NCBI RefSeq assembly: GCF_000148995.1
Contig: NZ_GL538352.1
Span: 964,761 to 1,028,760 of the forward strand
From: Listeria grayi DSM 20601
GTDB lineage: Bacteria; Bacillota; Bacilli; Lactobacillales; Listeriaceae
Length of the DNA: 64,000 bases
Direction: 5' to 3'
Of the stretch, positions 20,989 through 28,497 are shown in pieces. Under the pieces are notes generated by a model that was not told where the DNA came from, ran no database searches, and was given only the letters and a program-made list of their open reading frames with translations. Both the position numbers and the translations under genes were made by a program. The number at the start of each line of letters is the position of its first letter. Position 1 is the first letter of the stretch.

Positions 20989-21017
20989 TCGTGAAAGGTC
21001 TATATTTTGTCCTAAAC
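20989..21017. repeat. 29-bp exact repeat upstream of cassette A (copy 1)
   Basis: Identical to 33125-33153 and in the same orientation relative to its gene, 70 bases upstream of the cassette A start. A short AGTTGTAA follows at nearly the same distance in both copies. It may be a shared promoter or operator, or a recombination border. Confidence 0.85.
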
Positions 21018-21028
21018 GATCAAAAGTT

Positions 21029-21319
21029 GTAAGTTTGAATCCCGTTTCTGGAAAGCCTTGGGCCATTACTAGATTAAATGAATTACTAAAAAAAGTAGAG
21101 CAAAAAACTGGCTTTCACGTCCATCCACATATGTTAAGACATACGTTTGCAACACAAGCTGCATTATCCGGAATAGATCGATCAGAAGTGTAAAATTTTA
21201 TTGGCCATAAAAACATGAGCATGACAGATTACTATACGCACTCGACAAAAGAAGGAAAACAAAAGCTCGTTGATATTATGGATAAAAATTTAACTAATAT
21301 GGGAACTTTTGTTAACTAG
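21029..21319 (+). pseudogene. C-terminal remnant of a phage-type tyrosine recombinase
   Basis: One frame encodes the catalytic end of an integrase: NPVSGKPWAITRLNELL, then HPHMLRHTFAT (HxxR), a TAA stop at 21191-21193, and in the same frame FIGHKNMSMTDYYTH (GHxx ... Y) and a short tail to TAG 21317. The N-terminal and core-binding domains are missing and the stop lies between the HxxR box and the GH/Tyr boxes, so it is inactive. It marks old mobile-element activity between the pyrH and tsf halves of a normally contiguous cluster. Confidence 0.88.
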
Positions 21320-21387
21320 AAAAAGTTCCCATTTAGTTCCCATTTTTAAATACCCTTTCATACCTTTTAACACATCGATAATTAAAG

Positions 21388-21422
21388 AAAACCCGCTAAT
21401 CGCGATGATTAACGGGTTTTTA
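21388..21422. terminator. Terminator after tsf
   Basis: A stem of about 12 bp (21389-21400 with 21408-21419) is flanked by A/T tracts on both sides. On the minus strand it ends rpsB-tsf; on the plus strand it follows the recombinase remnant. Confidence 0.8.
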
Positions 21423-21452
21423 AAAATCATATAAAAGTATAGAAATCGACTT

Positions 21453-22337
21453 CTACTTTTTAACTTGATTCATAACTTCTTCAACAAAGTTATCTTCTTT
21501 TTTCTCGATACCTTCTCCAACTTCAAAGCGGGCGAAGGAAGCAACTGTTGCGCCTTTTTCTTTTACTAGTTGGCCAACAGTGATGTCAGGGTTTTTAACG
21601 AATGGTTGATCTAATAAGGAAATTTCGCTCAACCATTTAGTTAGGCGGCCTTCCACCATTTTTTCAACGATTTTTTCTGGTTTGCCTTCGTTAAGCGCTT
21701 GTTGTGTTAGCACTTCTTTTTCGTGTGCGATTTCTTCTGCATCGACATCGTCACGCGAAATGTATTTAGGGTTGATTGCTGCAATGTGCATTGCAACGTC
21801 TTTTGCAAGTTCGTTATCGGTAGTTCCTTCTAGAAGTGTCAATACGCCGATACGTCCGCCCATGTGGATGTATTCACCGAAAGCAGAGCCTTCTGATTTT
21901 TCTTTGATTTCAAAACGACGCAAGGAAATGTTTTCACCGATTTTAGTGATTGCTTCTGTGATCGTGTCTTGAACAGTTTTGCCGTTCGACATTTCTGTTT
22001 TAAGTGCTTCATCCAAGTTGTCTGGACGCACTGCAAGCAAGTGATCACCTAAGTCGCTAACTAAGTTTAAGAAGTTATCGTTTTTAGAAACAAAGTCTGT
22101 TTCTGCATTAACTTCTAATACGATCGCATGTTTGTCATTGCTTACTACACGTGTAATACCTTCAGAAGCCACGCGGTCTGCTTTTTTAGCAGCTTTTGCG
22201 ATTCCCTTTTCACGAAGTAAGTCAACAGCTTTTTCCATATCGCCGTCTGTTTCAACTAATGCTTTTTTACAATCCATCATACCTGCACCAGTTTTTTCGC
22301 GTAATTCTTTAACCATTTGAGCTGTTACATTTGCCAT
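21453..22337 (-). CDS. tsf: Translation elongation factor Ts
   Basis: This is the guanine-nucleotide exchange factor for EF-Tu. The 294-residue protein has the N-terminal UBA-like region, [22 protein letters not shown], then [12 protein letters not shown] and the paired core subdomains ending [20 protein letters not shown] 22337 has GGAGGG upstream. It follows rpsB on the same strand with an 82-bp gap holding a terminator-like hairpin. The usual downstream pyrH is about 7 kb away. Confidence 0.97.
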   Translation of the reverse strand: MANVTAQMVKELREKTGAGMMDCKKALVETDGDMEKAVDLLREKGIAKAAKKADRVASEGITRVVSNDKHAIVLEVNAETDFVSKNDNFLNLVSDLGDHLLAVRPDNLDEALKTEMSNGKTVQDTITEAITKIGENISLRRFEIKEKSEGSAFGEYIHMGGRIGVLTLLEGTTDNELAKDVAMHIAAINPKYISRDDVDAEEIAHEKEVLTQQALNEGKPEKIVEKMVEGRLTKWLSEISLLDQPFVKNPDITVGQLVKEKGATVASFARFEVGEGIEKKEDNFVEEVMNQVKK

Positions 22338-22364
22338 CTAATATTCCCTCCAAGATTAAATTCT

Positions 22365-22400
22365 TTAAAAAAGGTGATAAGATTTTTGCCTTATCACCTT
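22365..22400 (-). terminator. Terminator-like hairpin between rpsB and tsf
   Basis: Read on the minus strand, arms 22390-22400 and 22371-22381 form an 11-bp perfect stem with an 8-nt loop, followed by a run of T. Placed inside the rpsB-tsf intergenic region it could be a partial terminator that lowers tsf transcription relative to rpsB. Confidence 0.7.
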
Positions 22401-22419
22401 GTCTGTTTAAAATGAAAAA

Positions 22420-23181
22420 TTAAGCTTCTGCATTCGTTTCTTCTGCAGCTTCAGGTTTTGCTTCTTCAGCTGGAGCAACGTCTGCTTCTGTTAATTCTTC
22501 GCCTTGGTTTACTTCGATGATTGCGTCTGCCATTTTAGCAGTCAATAGTTTAACCGCACGAATTGCATCGTCATTTGCAGGGATAACATAATCGATTTCA
22601 TCTGGATCACAGTTTGTATCTACAATACCGATGATCGGGATGTTAAGTTTACGAGCTTCTGCAACTGCAATACGTTCTTTACGTGGATCAACGATGAACA
22701 TAGCATCAGGAATGCCTTTCATTTCTTTGATTCCGCCTAAGAAACGTTCTAGTTTTTCTTGTTCTTTTTTAAGCAAGACAACTTCTTTTTTAGGAAGTAC
22801 TTCAAAAGTGCCGTCTTCAGCCATTTTTTCGATTTTTTTAAGGTGTTGGATACGTTTTTTGATAGTATCGAAGTTAGTCAACGTACCACCCAACCAGCGA
22901 TGGTTTACGTAGTATTGACCAGAACGTTCTGCTTCTTCTTTTACGGAGTCTTGTGCTTGTTTTTTAGTACCTACGAAAAGGATAGTACCATTGTCAGCAG
23001 CAACTTCGCGCATGAAATTGAACGCTTCGTCTACTTTTTTAACTGTTTTTTGTAAGTCGATGATGTAGATTCCGTTTCTTTCTGTGAAGATATATTTCTT
23101 CATTTTTGGGTTCCAGCGGCGTGTTTGGTGACCGAAGTGAACACCAGCTTCTAGCAATTGTTTCATTGAAATAACAGGCAT
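22420..23181 (-). CDS. rpsB: 30S ribosomal protein S2
   Basis: It is a structural protein of the small ribosomal subunit. [19 protein letters not shown] and [12 protein letters not shown] are diagnostic, as is [11 protein letters not shown] near the C-terminus. The tail is acidic and Ala/Glu-rich. Start ATG 23181 has AGGAGGG upstream; the in-frame extension of 17 codons is not supported. The 253-residue length is typical. Confidence 0.97.
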   Translation of the reverse strand: MPVISMKQLLEAGVHFGHQTRRWNPKMKKYIFTERNGIYIIDLQKTVKKVDEAFNFMREVAADNGTILFVGTKKQAQDSVKEEAERSGQYYVNHRWLGGTLTNFDTIKKRIQHLKKIEKMAEDGTFEVLPKKEVVLLKKEQEKLERFLGGIKEMKGIPDAMFIVDPRKERIAVAEARKLNIPIIGIVDTNCDPDEIDYVIPANDDAIRAVKLLTAKMADAIIEVNQGEELTEADVAPAEEAKPEAAEETNAEA

Positions 23182-23314
23182 GTTATTCCCTCCTATTGGT
23201 TTTATTTTTTTGCGACTAATCGCCCTCCGCATAGGTCAGCCAAATGAAAGACTTGAAATTCATCAAGCACCCTTTCGCTTGTCACCATGCGTGTGTGATT
23301 TAACACCATTAAAT

Positions 23315-23343
23315 ATCATAACATAAATGTTAATATCGCGCAA
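23315..23343 (-). promoter_or_regulatory. Candidate sigma-A promoter of rpsB-tsf
   Basis: TTGCGC (23338-23343) and TATGAT (23315-23320) on the minus strand are 17 bases apart. This gives an rpsB leader of about 125 nt, long enough for the autoregulatory structures common in ribosomal protein leaders, though no specific fold was confirmed. Confidence 0.5.
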
Positions 23344-23352
23344 TATGCGAAT

Positions 23353-23595
23353 GTGTATTTGTGCGCGTCTTTCACGTTTTTTATTATACCTCATAGTTTT
23401 TTGAACATTGTATTACAAGCAGTTTTATTCGGTGTTGGCGCGAAGTTATCCCAACTTCTCAATGATCAAATTAGTGGGGATTATTTTAACCTGACTGCCA
23501 GCCAGTTGATTAGCGATAACATAGGCTTTGATGTTGTAGAACTATTGGCCAATATATCCGTAGGCAAATGTAATGATTTAATTCAATATGCTTAA
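23353..23595 (+). pseudogene. Unidentified ORF, possible gene remnant
   Basis: The 80-codon frame overlaps the rpsB promoter region on the other strand and has no clear ribosome binding site. The second half (LNDQISGDYFNLTASQLISD...) is protein-like. A terminator-like structure follows immediately (AAGCC/GGCTT stem ending 23640, then TTTC). That could mean the tail of a lost gene. No family was recognised; it may be chance. Confidence 0.2.
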
Positions 23596-23770
23596 TTTCT
23601 TGCAATCAAAAAATTAAGCCGCACTGTGATTGCAAGGCTTTTTCTTTGTCAAGTTTTCTATAAAAATTTTTATTTTTCTGAAAATTATCGCAAAATGTTC
23701 ACAGACTTTTCTGCAAGTTTATGCTAACATTGAAATTGTAATAACACATCTATAGAAAAGAGGAACTTAC

Positions 23771-24322
23771 ATGAAAAAAATCTTAGCATCAGCATTAACA
23801 CTTTTATTAGCTTTAGGTAGCATATTGACCCCTTCTGTAGCATCAGCTGCGAGCATGCCAAAAACAGAGGAGAATCAAGCAGAAGTAATTGCTGATTTTG
23901 ATTATTTACAACTTGATGATTCCTTAATTAAAGATGGATTCGACGTAGCAAAACCAACTATATCAGTTCGATCTAATCAAACTGATGGTGGTGGAGGCGG
24001 TAAAAAAGGAGAATCCGGATGGATGCTTGCAAACACTCTTAAGTATAGTAAAAAAGCCCAGAAATTTACAGTTAGTGCTATAGGAATTACAATCTCTTCT
24101 ATAATTCCTTGGGCTAAGTACCGTGTGCCGCTACAGATTGCTCAACTTTTTTATAGTATGTATGGTTCAGAGGCCTACGTAACTCAATTAAGTTATTATA
24201 AATGGAGATATAATAAAAATGGGACTCGATATCTTTATCAAGAAAAAGTAGTCTATAAGTTTTATGGAGATAAAGCTCGCAAAAAACATGTAAAGACAGT
24301 CAGTCATATATATACACGTTAA
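23771..24322 (+). CDS. Small secreted basic protein, candidate bacteriocin-like effector (locus B)
   Basis: The 183-residue protein has a clear signal peptide (1-26, cleavage at ASA-AS). An acidic pro-like region to about residue 65 is followed by NQTDG and a Gly5 stretch (69-77), then a basic, aromatic-rich C-terminal part with a hydrophobic helix (about 108-118). NQTDG also occurs after the signal peptide of the cassette A protein. ATG 23771 has GAGG at a normal distance. A promoter-like pair, TTCACA-N16-TATGCT, lies at 23698-23725. Two small membrane-protein ORFs follow directly, which suggests a secreted antibacterial peptide precursor with immunity. No family was recognised, so the function is inference. 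Confidence 0.6.
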   Translation: MKKILASALTLLLALGSILTPSVASAASMPKTEENQAEVIADFDYLQLDDSLIKDGFDVAKPTISVRSNQTDGGGGGKKGESGWMLANTLKYSKKAQKFTVSAIGITISSIIPWAKYRVPLQIAQLFYSMYGSEAYVTQLSYYKWRYNKNGTRYLYQEKVVYKFYGDKARKKHVKTVSHIYTR

Positions 24323-24334
24323 GGAGGATCCAAT

Positions 24335-24499
24335 TTGAGTAAAAAAACATACGTAATGACTCAGATTATTTTAGCTGCTATGTTCTTACTATTCGTTTAT
24401 GTAAACTTAGATAGTCCTAAAAGATATTTTCTTTGGGGAGCTATCGTTTATATAGTGGCTACTAATTTGATTCAATTTACAAAAAAGCGAAACAACTAG
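24335..24499 (+). CDS. 54-residue two-helix membrane protein, possible immunity protein (locus B)
   Basis: It starts at TTG 24335 with AAGGAGG eight bases upstream, 12 bases after the secreted gene. Two hydrophobic helices (about 9-25 and 32-46) end in the basic tail FTKKRNN. It resembles the 60-residue membrane protein behind the cassette C gene in size and topology, though not in sequence. Small membrane proteins of this type often protect producers of pore-forming peptides; that role is inferred. Confidence 0.65.
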   Translation: MSKKTYVMTQIILAAMFLLFVYVNLDSPKRYFLWGAIVYIVATNLIQFTKKRNN

Positions 24500-24934
24500 A
24501 TGTCTTATATTAAATGGATTCTATACATCGGTTTTTATGCTATTCTTTTCACAGCGGCATCACCTATTTTTAATAACTTTAATATTATTATGCTAATAAT
24601 TACTACAGTGATTTATACAGTTGCGATTATTCCCGCTGTGAAAAAAGAAATAAGTATTAAAATGTCGTCCTTTGGGCGACTTTTCTTTAATTTTAAACGA
24701 ACTTGTACGGACATTTCCCAAACAAGTTTTACCCTTGTTTATATAGAAGCTGATAACCAATCGGATCGTTCCCGTTTGATTTTTAAAATAGTCTTTGAAT
24801 CTATCTATATACAACAACAATCCTTTAACACTCCCCACACAAAAAAAGCACTGCCACATGCAGTGCTCTTCCCTCTTATTTCTCCACAGCTTCCATCGCG
24901 TCTTTCGGTGTTCCAAATAGATAAGTCAAAATAA
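24500..24934 (+). CDS. Second small membrane ORF of locus B, 3' limit uncertain
   Basis: The ATG abuts the preceding stop (TAGATG), so it would be translationally coupled. Residues 1-48 form two hydrophobic helices and look real. After about residue 52 the frame runs through a terminator-like hairpin (24664-24680) and into the antisense of murP, where it no longer looks like protein. The original gene probably ended near 24660 and lost its stop, or the tail is meaningless. No ribosome binding site of its own. Confidence 0.35.
   Translation: MSYIKWILYIGFYAILFTAASPIFNNFNIIMLIITTVIYTVAIIPAVKKEISIKMSSFGRLFFNFKRTCTDISQTSFTLVYIEADNQSDRSRLIFKIVFESIYIQQQSFNTPHTKKALPHAVLFPLISPQLPSRLSVFQIDKSK
24664..24686 (+). 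terminator. Terminator-like hairpin of locus B
   Basis: A seven-pair stem with one G-T pair (24664-24670 with 24674-24680) is followed by TTTTCTTT. It suits the end of the locus B transcript. Confidence 0.5.
24841..24867 (-). terminator. Terminator of murQ-murP
   Basis: An 8-bp perfect stem (24847-24854 with 24860-24867) on the minus strand is followed by six T, nine bases after the murP stop. Confidence 0.85.
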
Positions 24935-26336
24935 AGCCACCGATATATGCAGCAATCAAACCAATCACATATGCCAACCACATATTATTCGCAATGAGCG
25001 GGATCAGTGCGACGCCGCTTGGACCGATCGCGATCGCGCCGACGTTTCCGAAGAAGCCGACGACTGCCCCGCCAATACCGCCACCGATACAAGCGGTGAT
25101 GAATGGGCGACCGAGTGGGATCGTTACCCCATAAATAAGTGGTTCCCCGATGCCGAGGATGCCGACTGGTAGACCACCTTTGATCATAGTAACAAGCGGT
25201 TTGTTTTTACGGCAACGGATCCAAAGCGCGATCGCTGCTCCTACTTGTCCGCCGCCTGCCATGGCAAGGATCGGCAGTAAAACTGTATAGCCGGTTTGAT
25301 TGATCATTTCTACGTGGATCGGGGTCAAAACTTGATGAAGCCCTAGCATAACCATTGGTAGGAATAGTGTCCCCAGTACGAACCCGGCAAATACGCCGCC
25401 AACACTGATGACCCAATTGATTGCGGTAACCAACCATGTCGAAACTAGTCCAGCTACTGGCATGATCAAAAAGATCGTTATTAGGCCGATAACAAGCAAT
25501 ATGATCGTCGGTGTGACAATGATATCGATTGCGTTCGGGATCACTTTGCGCAAGTTACGTTCGAGCACACACATTAGCCACACTGCGAACAAAACGCCGA
25601 TGATTCCGCCTTGACCTGCCGTTATGGGCGCACCTGTAAAGATGTTTTTGATGATATGCCCGTCTAAAAGGCCAGGAAGCAATGTCACACCGGCAACGCC
25701 TCCGCCTAAAATTGGCGTTCCACCGAATTCATTGGCGGTATTGATACCTACATAAATGGCAAGAAAAGCAAAAATCCCTTTATTCAAAACACCTAAAATG
25801 TCGACAAATTGATTCCATGTTGCGGCATCTAGATTTTTAGCAAGGATATTATTTGTTATGATAGCGGCAATCCCAGCAATCAGTCCGGCTCCGACAAAAC
25901 CAGGGATCAATGGGACAAAAATATTAGAAACAGATTTTAATAATCTTTTGAAGCTGGACGAATTGTTTTGCTTGGCTTTCATTTCTGCTTTAGTAGCAGC
26001 TGCACGTTCCTCTACTAATTCTTTTCCAGATTTATTGGTGTCGGTCAGTTCATGGTCTAAATTTTCCGGAATCGTATCGCCGATCTTAACACCTGCCATG
26101 TCAGCCATTTCTTTAGCTACTTTATTTACTACTCCCGGTCCGACGATGATTTGCAAGGTTTCATCTTCTACAACTCCCAAAACGCCAGGAATCGCTTTCA
26201 ATTCTTCCAAAGAAACTTTTGCAGGATCTTTGATGCCCAGACGAACTCGCGTCATACAATGAGCGATTCGTGAAATGTTTCCAAGTCCGCCGACTTTACT
26301 GGTGATCTGTTTTGCGATTTCTTGTTCTTTTGTCAT
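24876..26336 (-). CDS. murP: PTS N-acetylmuramic acid transporter subunit IIBC
   Basis: It imports and phosphorylates N-acetylmuramic acid, giving MurNAc-6-phosphate. The 486-residue protein has an N-terminal EIIB domain with phosphocysteine motif AHCMTRVRLGI and an EIIC domain of about ten membrane segments from about residue 115. No EIIA domain is fused, so a shared EIIA-Glc would be needed, as known for MurP. Start ATG 26336 has GGGAG upstream; an upstream in-frame GTG overlaps that site. It follows murQ by 15 bases on the same transcript, and the linkage to murQ, mupG and murR supports MurNAc over sucrose or trehalose. Confidence 0.88.
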   Translation of the reverse strand: MTKEQEIAKQITSKVGGLGNISRIAHCMTRVRLGIKDPAKVSLEELKAIPGVLGVVEDETLQIIVGPGVVNKVAKEMADMAGVKIGDTIPENLDHELTDTNKSGKELVEERAAATKAEMKAKQNNSSSFKRLLKSVSNIFVPLIPGFVGAGLIAGIAAIITNNILAKNLDAATWNQFVDILGVLNKGIFAFLAIYVGINTANEFGGTPILGGGVAGVTLLPGLLDGHIIKNIFTGAPITAGQGGIIGVLFAVWLMCVLERNLRKVIPNAIDIIVTPTIILLVIGLITIFLIMPVAGLVSTWLVTAINWVISVGGVFAGFVLGTLFLPMVMLGLHQVLTPIHVEMINQTGYTVLLPILAMAGGGQVGAAIALWIRCRKNKPLVTMIKGGLPVGILGIGEPLIYGVTIPLGRPFITACIGGGIGGAVVGFFGNVGAIAIGPSGVALIPLIANNMWLAYVIGLIAAYIGGFILTYLFGTPKDAMEAVEK

Positions 26337-26351
26337 GCTGAACACTCCCTT

Positions 26352-27236
26352 TTATAAAGTTTTTCTTACAAAACCATTTGCTTGTTCAAGCTTTTTAATT
26401 GCTTCTAACTTCGTTGAATTCGTTAAAAGCATGACAATCGCTACTTTGACATGGGTATCTGCTAATTGATAAAATTTAGCGGCTGTTTCATAATCGCAAT
26501 CGGTTGCTTCCATAATAATGCGTTTGGCGCGCTCGACTAGCTTCTCATTGGTCGGTTTGACATCGACCATCAAATTTTTATAAATTTTGCCTACCCCGAT
26601 CATAGAAGCGGTGGAGATCATATTGAGGACCAACTTTTGAGCTGTTCCAGCCTTCAAGCGTGTTGAGCCGGTCAAAACTTCTGGACCTGTCACCACTTCG
26701 ACTGCTAGCTCTGCATGTTTGGAAATAGCAGCATCCGCATTGCAAGAAACAGCGGCCGTTCTAGCCCCGATACGCTTTGCATAGTCTAGCGCTCCAATGA
26801 CATAGGGCGTTCGGCCGCTTGCTGCAATACCGATCACATAATCATTTTCCGTAAGCGCTAGTTCTTTTAAATCTGTTTCTCCGAGAATCATAGAATCTTC
26901 GGCGCCTTCTACAGCTTGGACAAAAGCTTTTTCGCCACCTGCGATCAAACCAACTACTTGTGAAGGTTCAACGCCGAATGTCGGCACACATTCCACCGCA
27001 TCCAGTACGCCAAGTCTACCACTTGTCCCGGCACCGAGGTAAATCAACCTACCTCCGGCTTGGAAAGTAGAAATGACACCGTTTACTATTTTTTCGATCG
27101 TTGGTAGCACTTGTTTGATTGCCTGCGGGACAGTTTTATCTTCCTCATTCATGATCGCCAGGATTTCCGCAGTGGTTAGTTCATCTAAACGCAATGTTTT
27201 GCTGTTTCGTTTTTCTGTTGCTAAATTTTCCAACAT
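26352..27236 (-). CDS. murQ: N-acetylmuramic acid 6-phosphate etherase
   Basis: It removes the lactyl ether from MurNAc-6-phosphate, giving GlcNAc-6-phosphate and lactate. The 294-residue SIS-domain protein has IYLGAGTSGRLGVLDAVECVPTFG, the family signature, then GIAASGRTPYVIGAL and a C-terminal UBA-like helical region. Start ATG 27236 has AAGGAG upstream. It is the first gene of murQ-murP, with a promoter and palindrome directly upstream. Confidence 0.96.
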   Translation of the reverse strand: MLENLATEKRNSKTLRLDELTTAEILAIMNEEDKTVPQAIKQVLPTIEKIVNGVISTFQAGGRLIYLGAGTSGRLGVLDAVECVPTFGVEPSQVVGLIAGGEKAFVQAVEGAEDSMILGETDLKELALTENDYVIGIAASGRTPYVIGALDYAKRIGARTAAVSCNADAAISKHAELAVEVVTGPEVLTGSTRLKAGTAQKLVLNMISTASMIGVGKIYKNLMVDVKPTNEKLVERAKRIIMEATDCDYETAAKFYQLADTHVKVAIVMLLTNSTKLEAIKKLEQANGFVRKTL

Positions 27237-27258
27237 GATGATCACTCCTTATGCCACT

Positions 27259-27287
27259 ATTATAAAACTACTGAAATATAATTTCAA
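27259..27287 (-). promoter_or_regulatory. murQ promoter with overlapping palindromic operator
   Basis: On the minus strand TTGAAA (27282-27287) and TATAAT (27259-27264) are exactly 17 bases apart. The perfect palindrome TGAAATATAATTTCA (27272-27286) covers the -35 box and spacer. RpiR-family regulators such as MurR bind such palindromes, so occupancy would block RNA polymerase. The regulator gene lies 1.3 kb away at 28498. Confidence 0.75.
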
Positions 27288-27389
27288 TACTTTTATTTAA
27301 TTTTAAAATATTTTTTTGTTTTAGTGGCTTGTCGCTGTTTATTCCTTTATAATAAAAGTAGAAACTATCGTTAGAAAGGAAGATCCTTT

Positions 27390-28451
27390 ATGCTTGGAAT
27401 CAGTGTTTATTTGCAAGATCTCTCGGCGGCTCCTCAAAAAATCAAGCAGGCAGCTGAAAATGGTTTTCAGCTTATTTTCAGCTCGCTGCACATTCCGGAA
27501 GGTGATCCTGAAACTTATTTTCAAACACTCTCTTCCTTAAGTGCTCTTGCTAAATCACATAACATGCAGCTGATTATGGATATTTCGGAAAAATCATTGC
27601 ACTATTTAAAGGCGGATTATCGGCATGCAAAGCCGTTAACGACACTTGGCGTAACCGGCTTGCGCATTGATGACGGAGTCGCGGCGGCTGATATTGCTTC
27701 GCTTTCGCAGCAGCTAAATGTTTATTTGAACGCCAGTACCATCACGGCTTCGTTTCTTCACGAATTGGCCCACTATCATCCGCGAATGGAAGCAATCGAG
27801 GCATTTCATAATTATTACCCAAAACCAGGAACAGGCCTTAGCAAATCCTTTTTCACTGCCAAAAATGCTTTTTTAAAAGAGCATGACCTGCGAATATCTG
27901 CTTTTATTCCCGGTGATGCTGCAAAACGATTTCCGCTTCATGAGGGGCTACCGACATTAGAAGCTCACCGTTATGCCTCGCCCTATGCGGCTTTCTTAGA
28001 ATTAAAGTCGCTGGGGATCGATGATGTTTATATCGGCGATGCGGAAATGAAGACGGAGCGATTTTATTTTTGGAAAAATATTCGTCAGCGCGAACTTGTT
28101 TTGCCGCTGAAACTTGCTCATCCGATTTCCCCGCAGTTGGCAACCTATTTAACTAACGGCGATTGTGACCGACCAGATACAGCGGCCGACTTTGTCCGAC
28201 TCAGAAATAGCAGAAGTTATTTTCAAGATCAGTTGATCCCGCCGCAAGACTCAAGTCCAGTTCGGGAAACAGGTGCCGTTACAATGGATAATTCGCTTTT
28301 CGGGCGATATCAAGGTGAAGTCATGATCAGCAAAAAAACGCTTCCTCCCGAACCTAAGACCAATATCATTGGTTATATCGATCCGGCATTTCACGATTGT
28401 CTGCCATATGCAGCACAAATGAAAAAGATTCGCTTTTTATTGCAAGAATGA
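27390..28451 (+). CDS. mupG: 6-phospho-N-acetylmuramidase (MupG, DUF871 family)
   Basis: The protein has 353 residues: an N-terminal TIM-barrel domain (LGISVYLQD, LIFSSLHIPEGD, GVTGLRIDDG, FHNYYPKPGTGLS) and a smaller C-terminal cyclophilin-like domain. In Staphylococcus aureus the family member MupG splits MurNAc-6P-GlcNAc imported by MurP, and its gene sits with murQ, murP and murR (known). Here it is divergent from murQ-murP. The ATG follows AAAGGA at nine bases, and a TATAAT at 27348-27353 is a likely -10. The function is assigned from family and neighbourhood. Confidence 0.85.
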   Translation: MLGISVYLQDLSAAPQKIKQAAENGFQLIFSSLHIPEGDPETYFQTLSSLSALAKSHNMQLIMDISEKSLHYLKADYRHAKPLTTLGVTGLRIDDGVAAADIASLSQQLNVYLNASTITASFLHELAHYHPRMEAIEAFHNYYPKPGTGLSKSFFTAKNAFLKEHDLRISAFIPGDAAKRFPLHEGLPTLEAHRYASPYAAFLELKSLGIDDVYIGDAEMKTERFYFWKNIRQRELVLPLKLAHPISPQLATYLTNGDCDRPDTAADFVRLRNSRSYFQDQLIPPQDSSPVRETGAVTMDNSLFGRYQGEVMISKKTLPPEPKTNIIGYIDPAFHDCLPYAAQMKKIRFLLQE

Positions 28452-28452
28452 A

Positions 28453-28496
28453 AAAAACGGTTTGAAATCCGCTAGCCTTGATATCAAACCGTTTTT
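28453..28496. terminator. Bidirectional terminator, mupG and murR
   Basis: A 13-bp perfect stem (28453-28465 with 28484-28496) has A/T runs at both ends, between the convergent stops of mupG and murR. Confidence 0.85.
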
Positions 28497-28497
28497 A

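Noticed and set aside
24876..26336. Sucrose or trehalose PTS transporter
   Set aside because: Family resemblance alone would allow it, but tight linkage to murQ, mupG and murR favours N-acetylmuramic acid.
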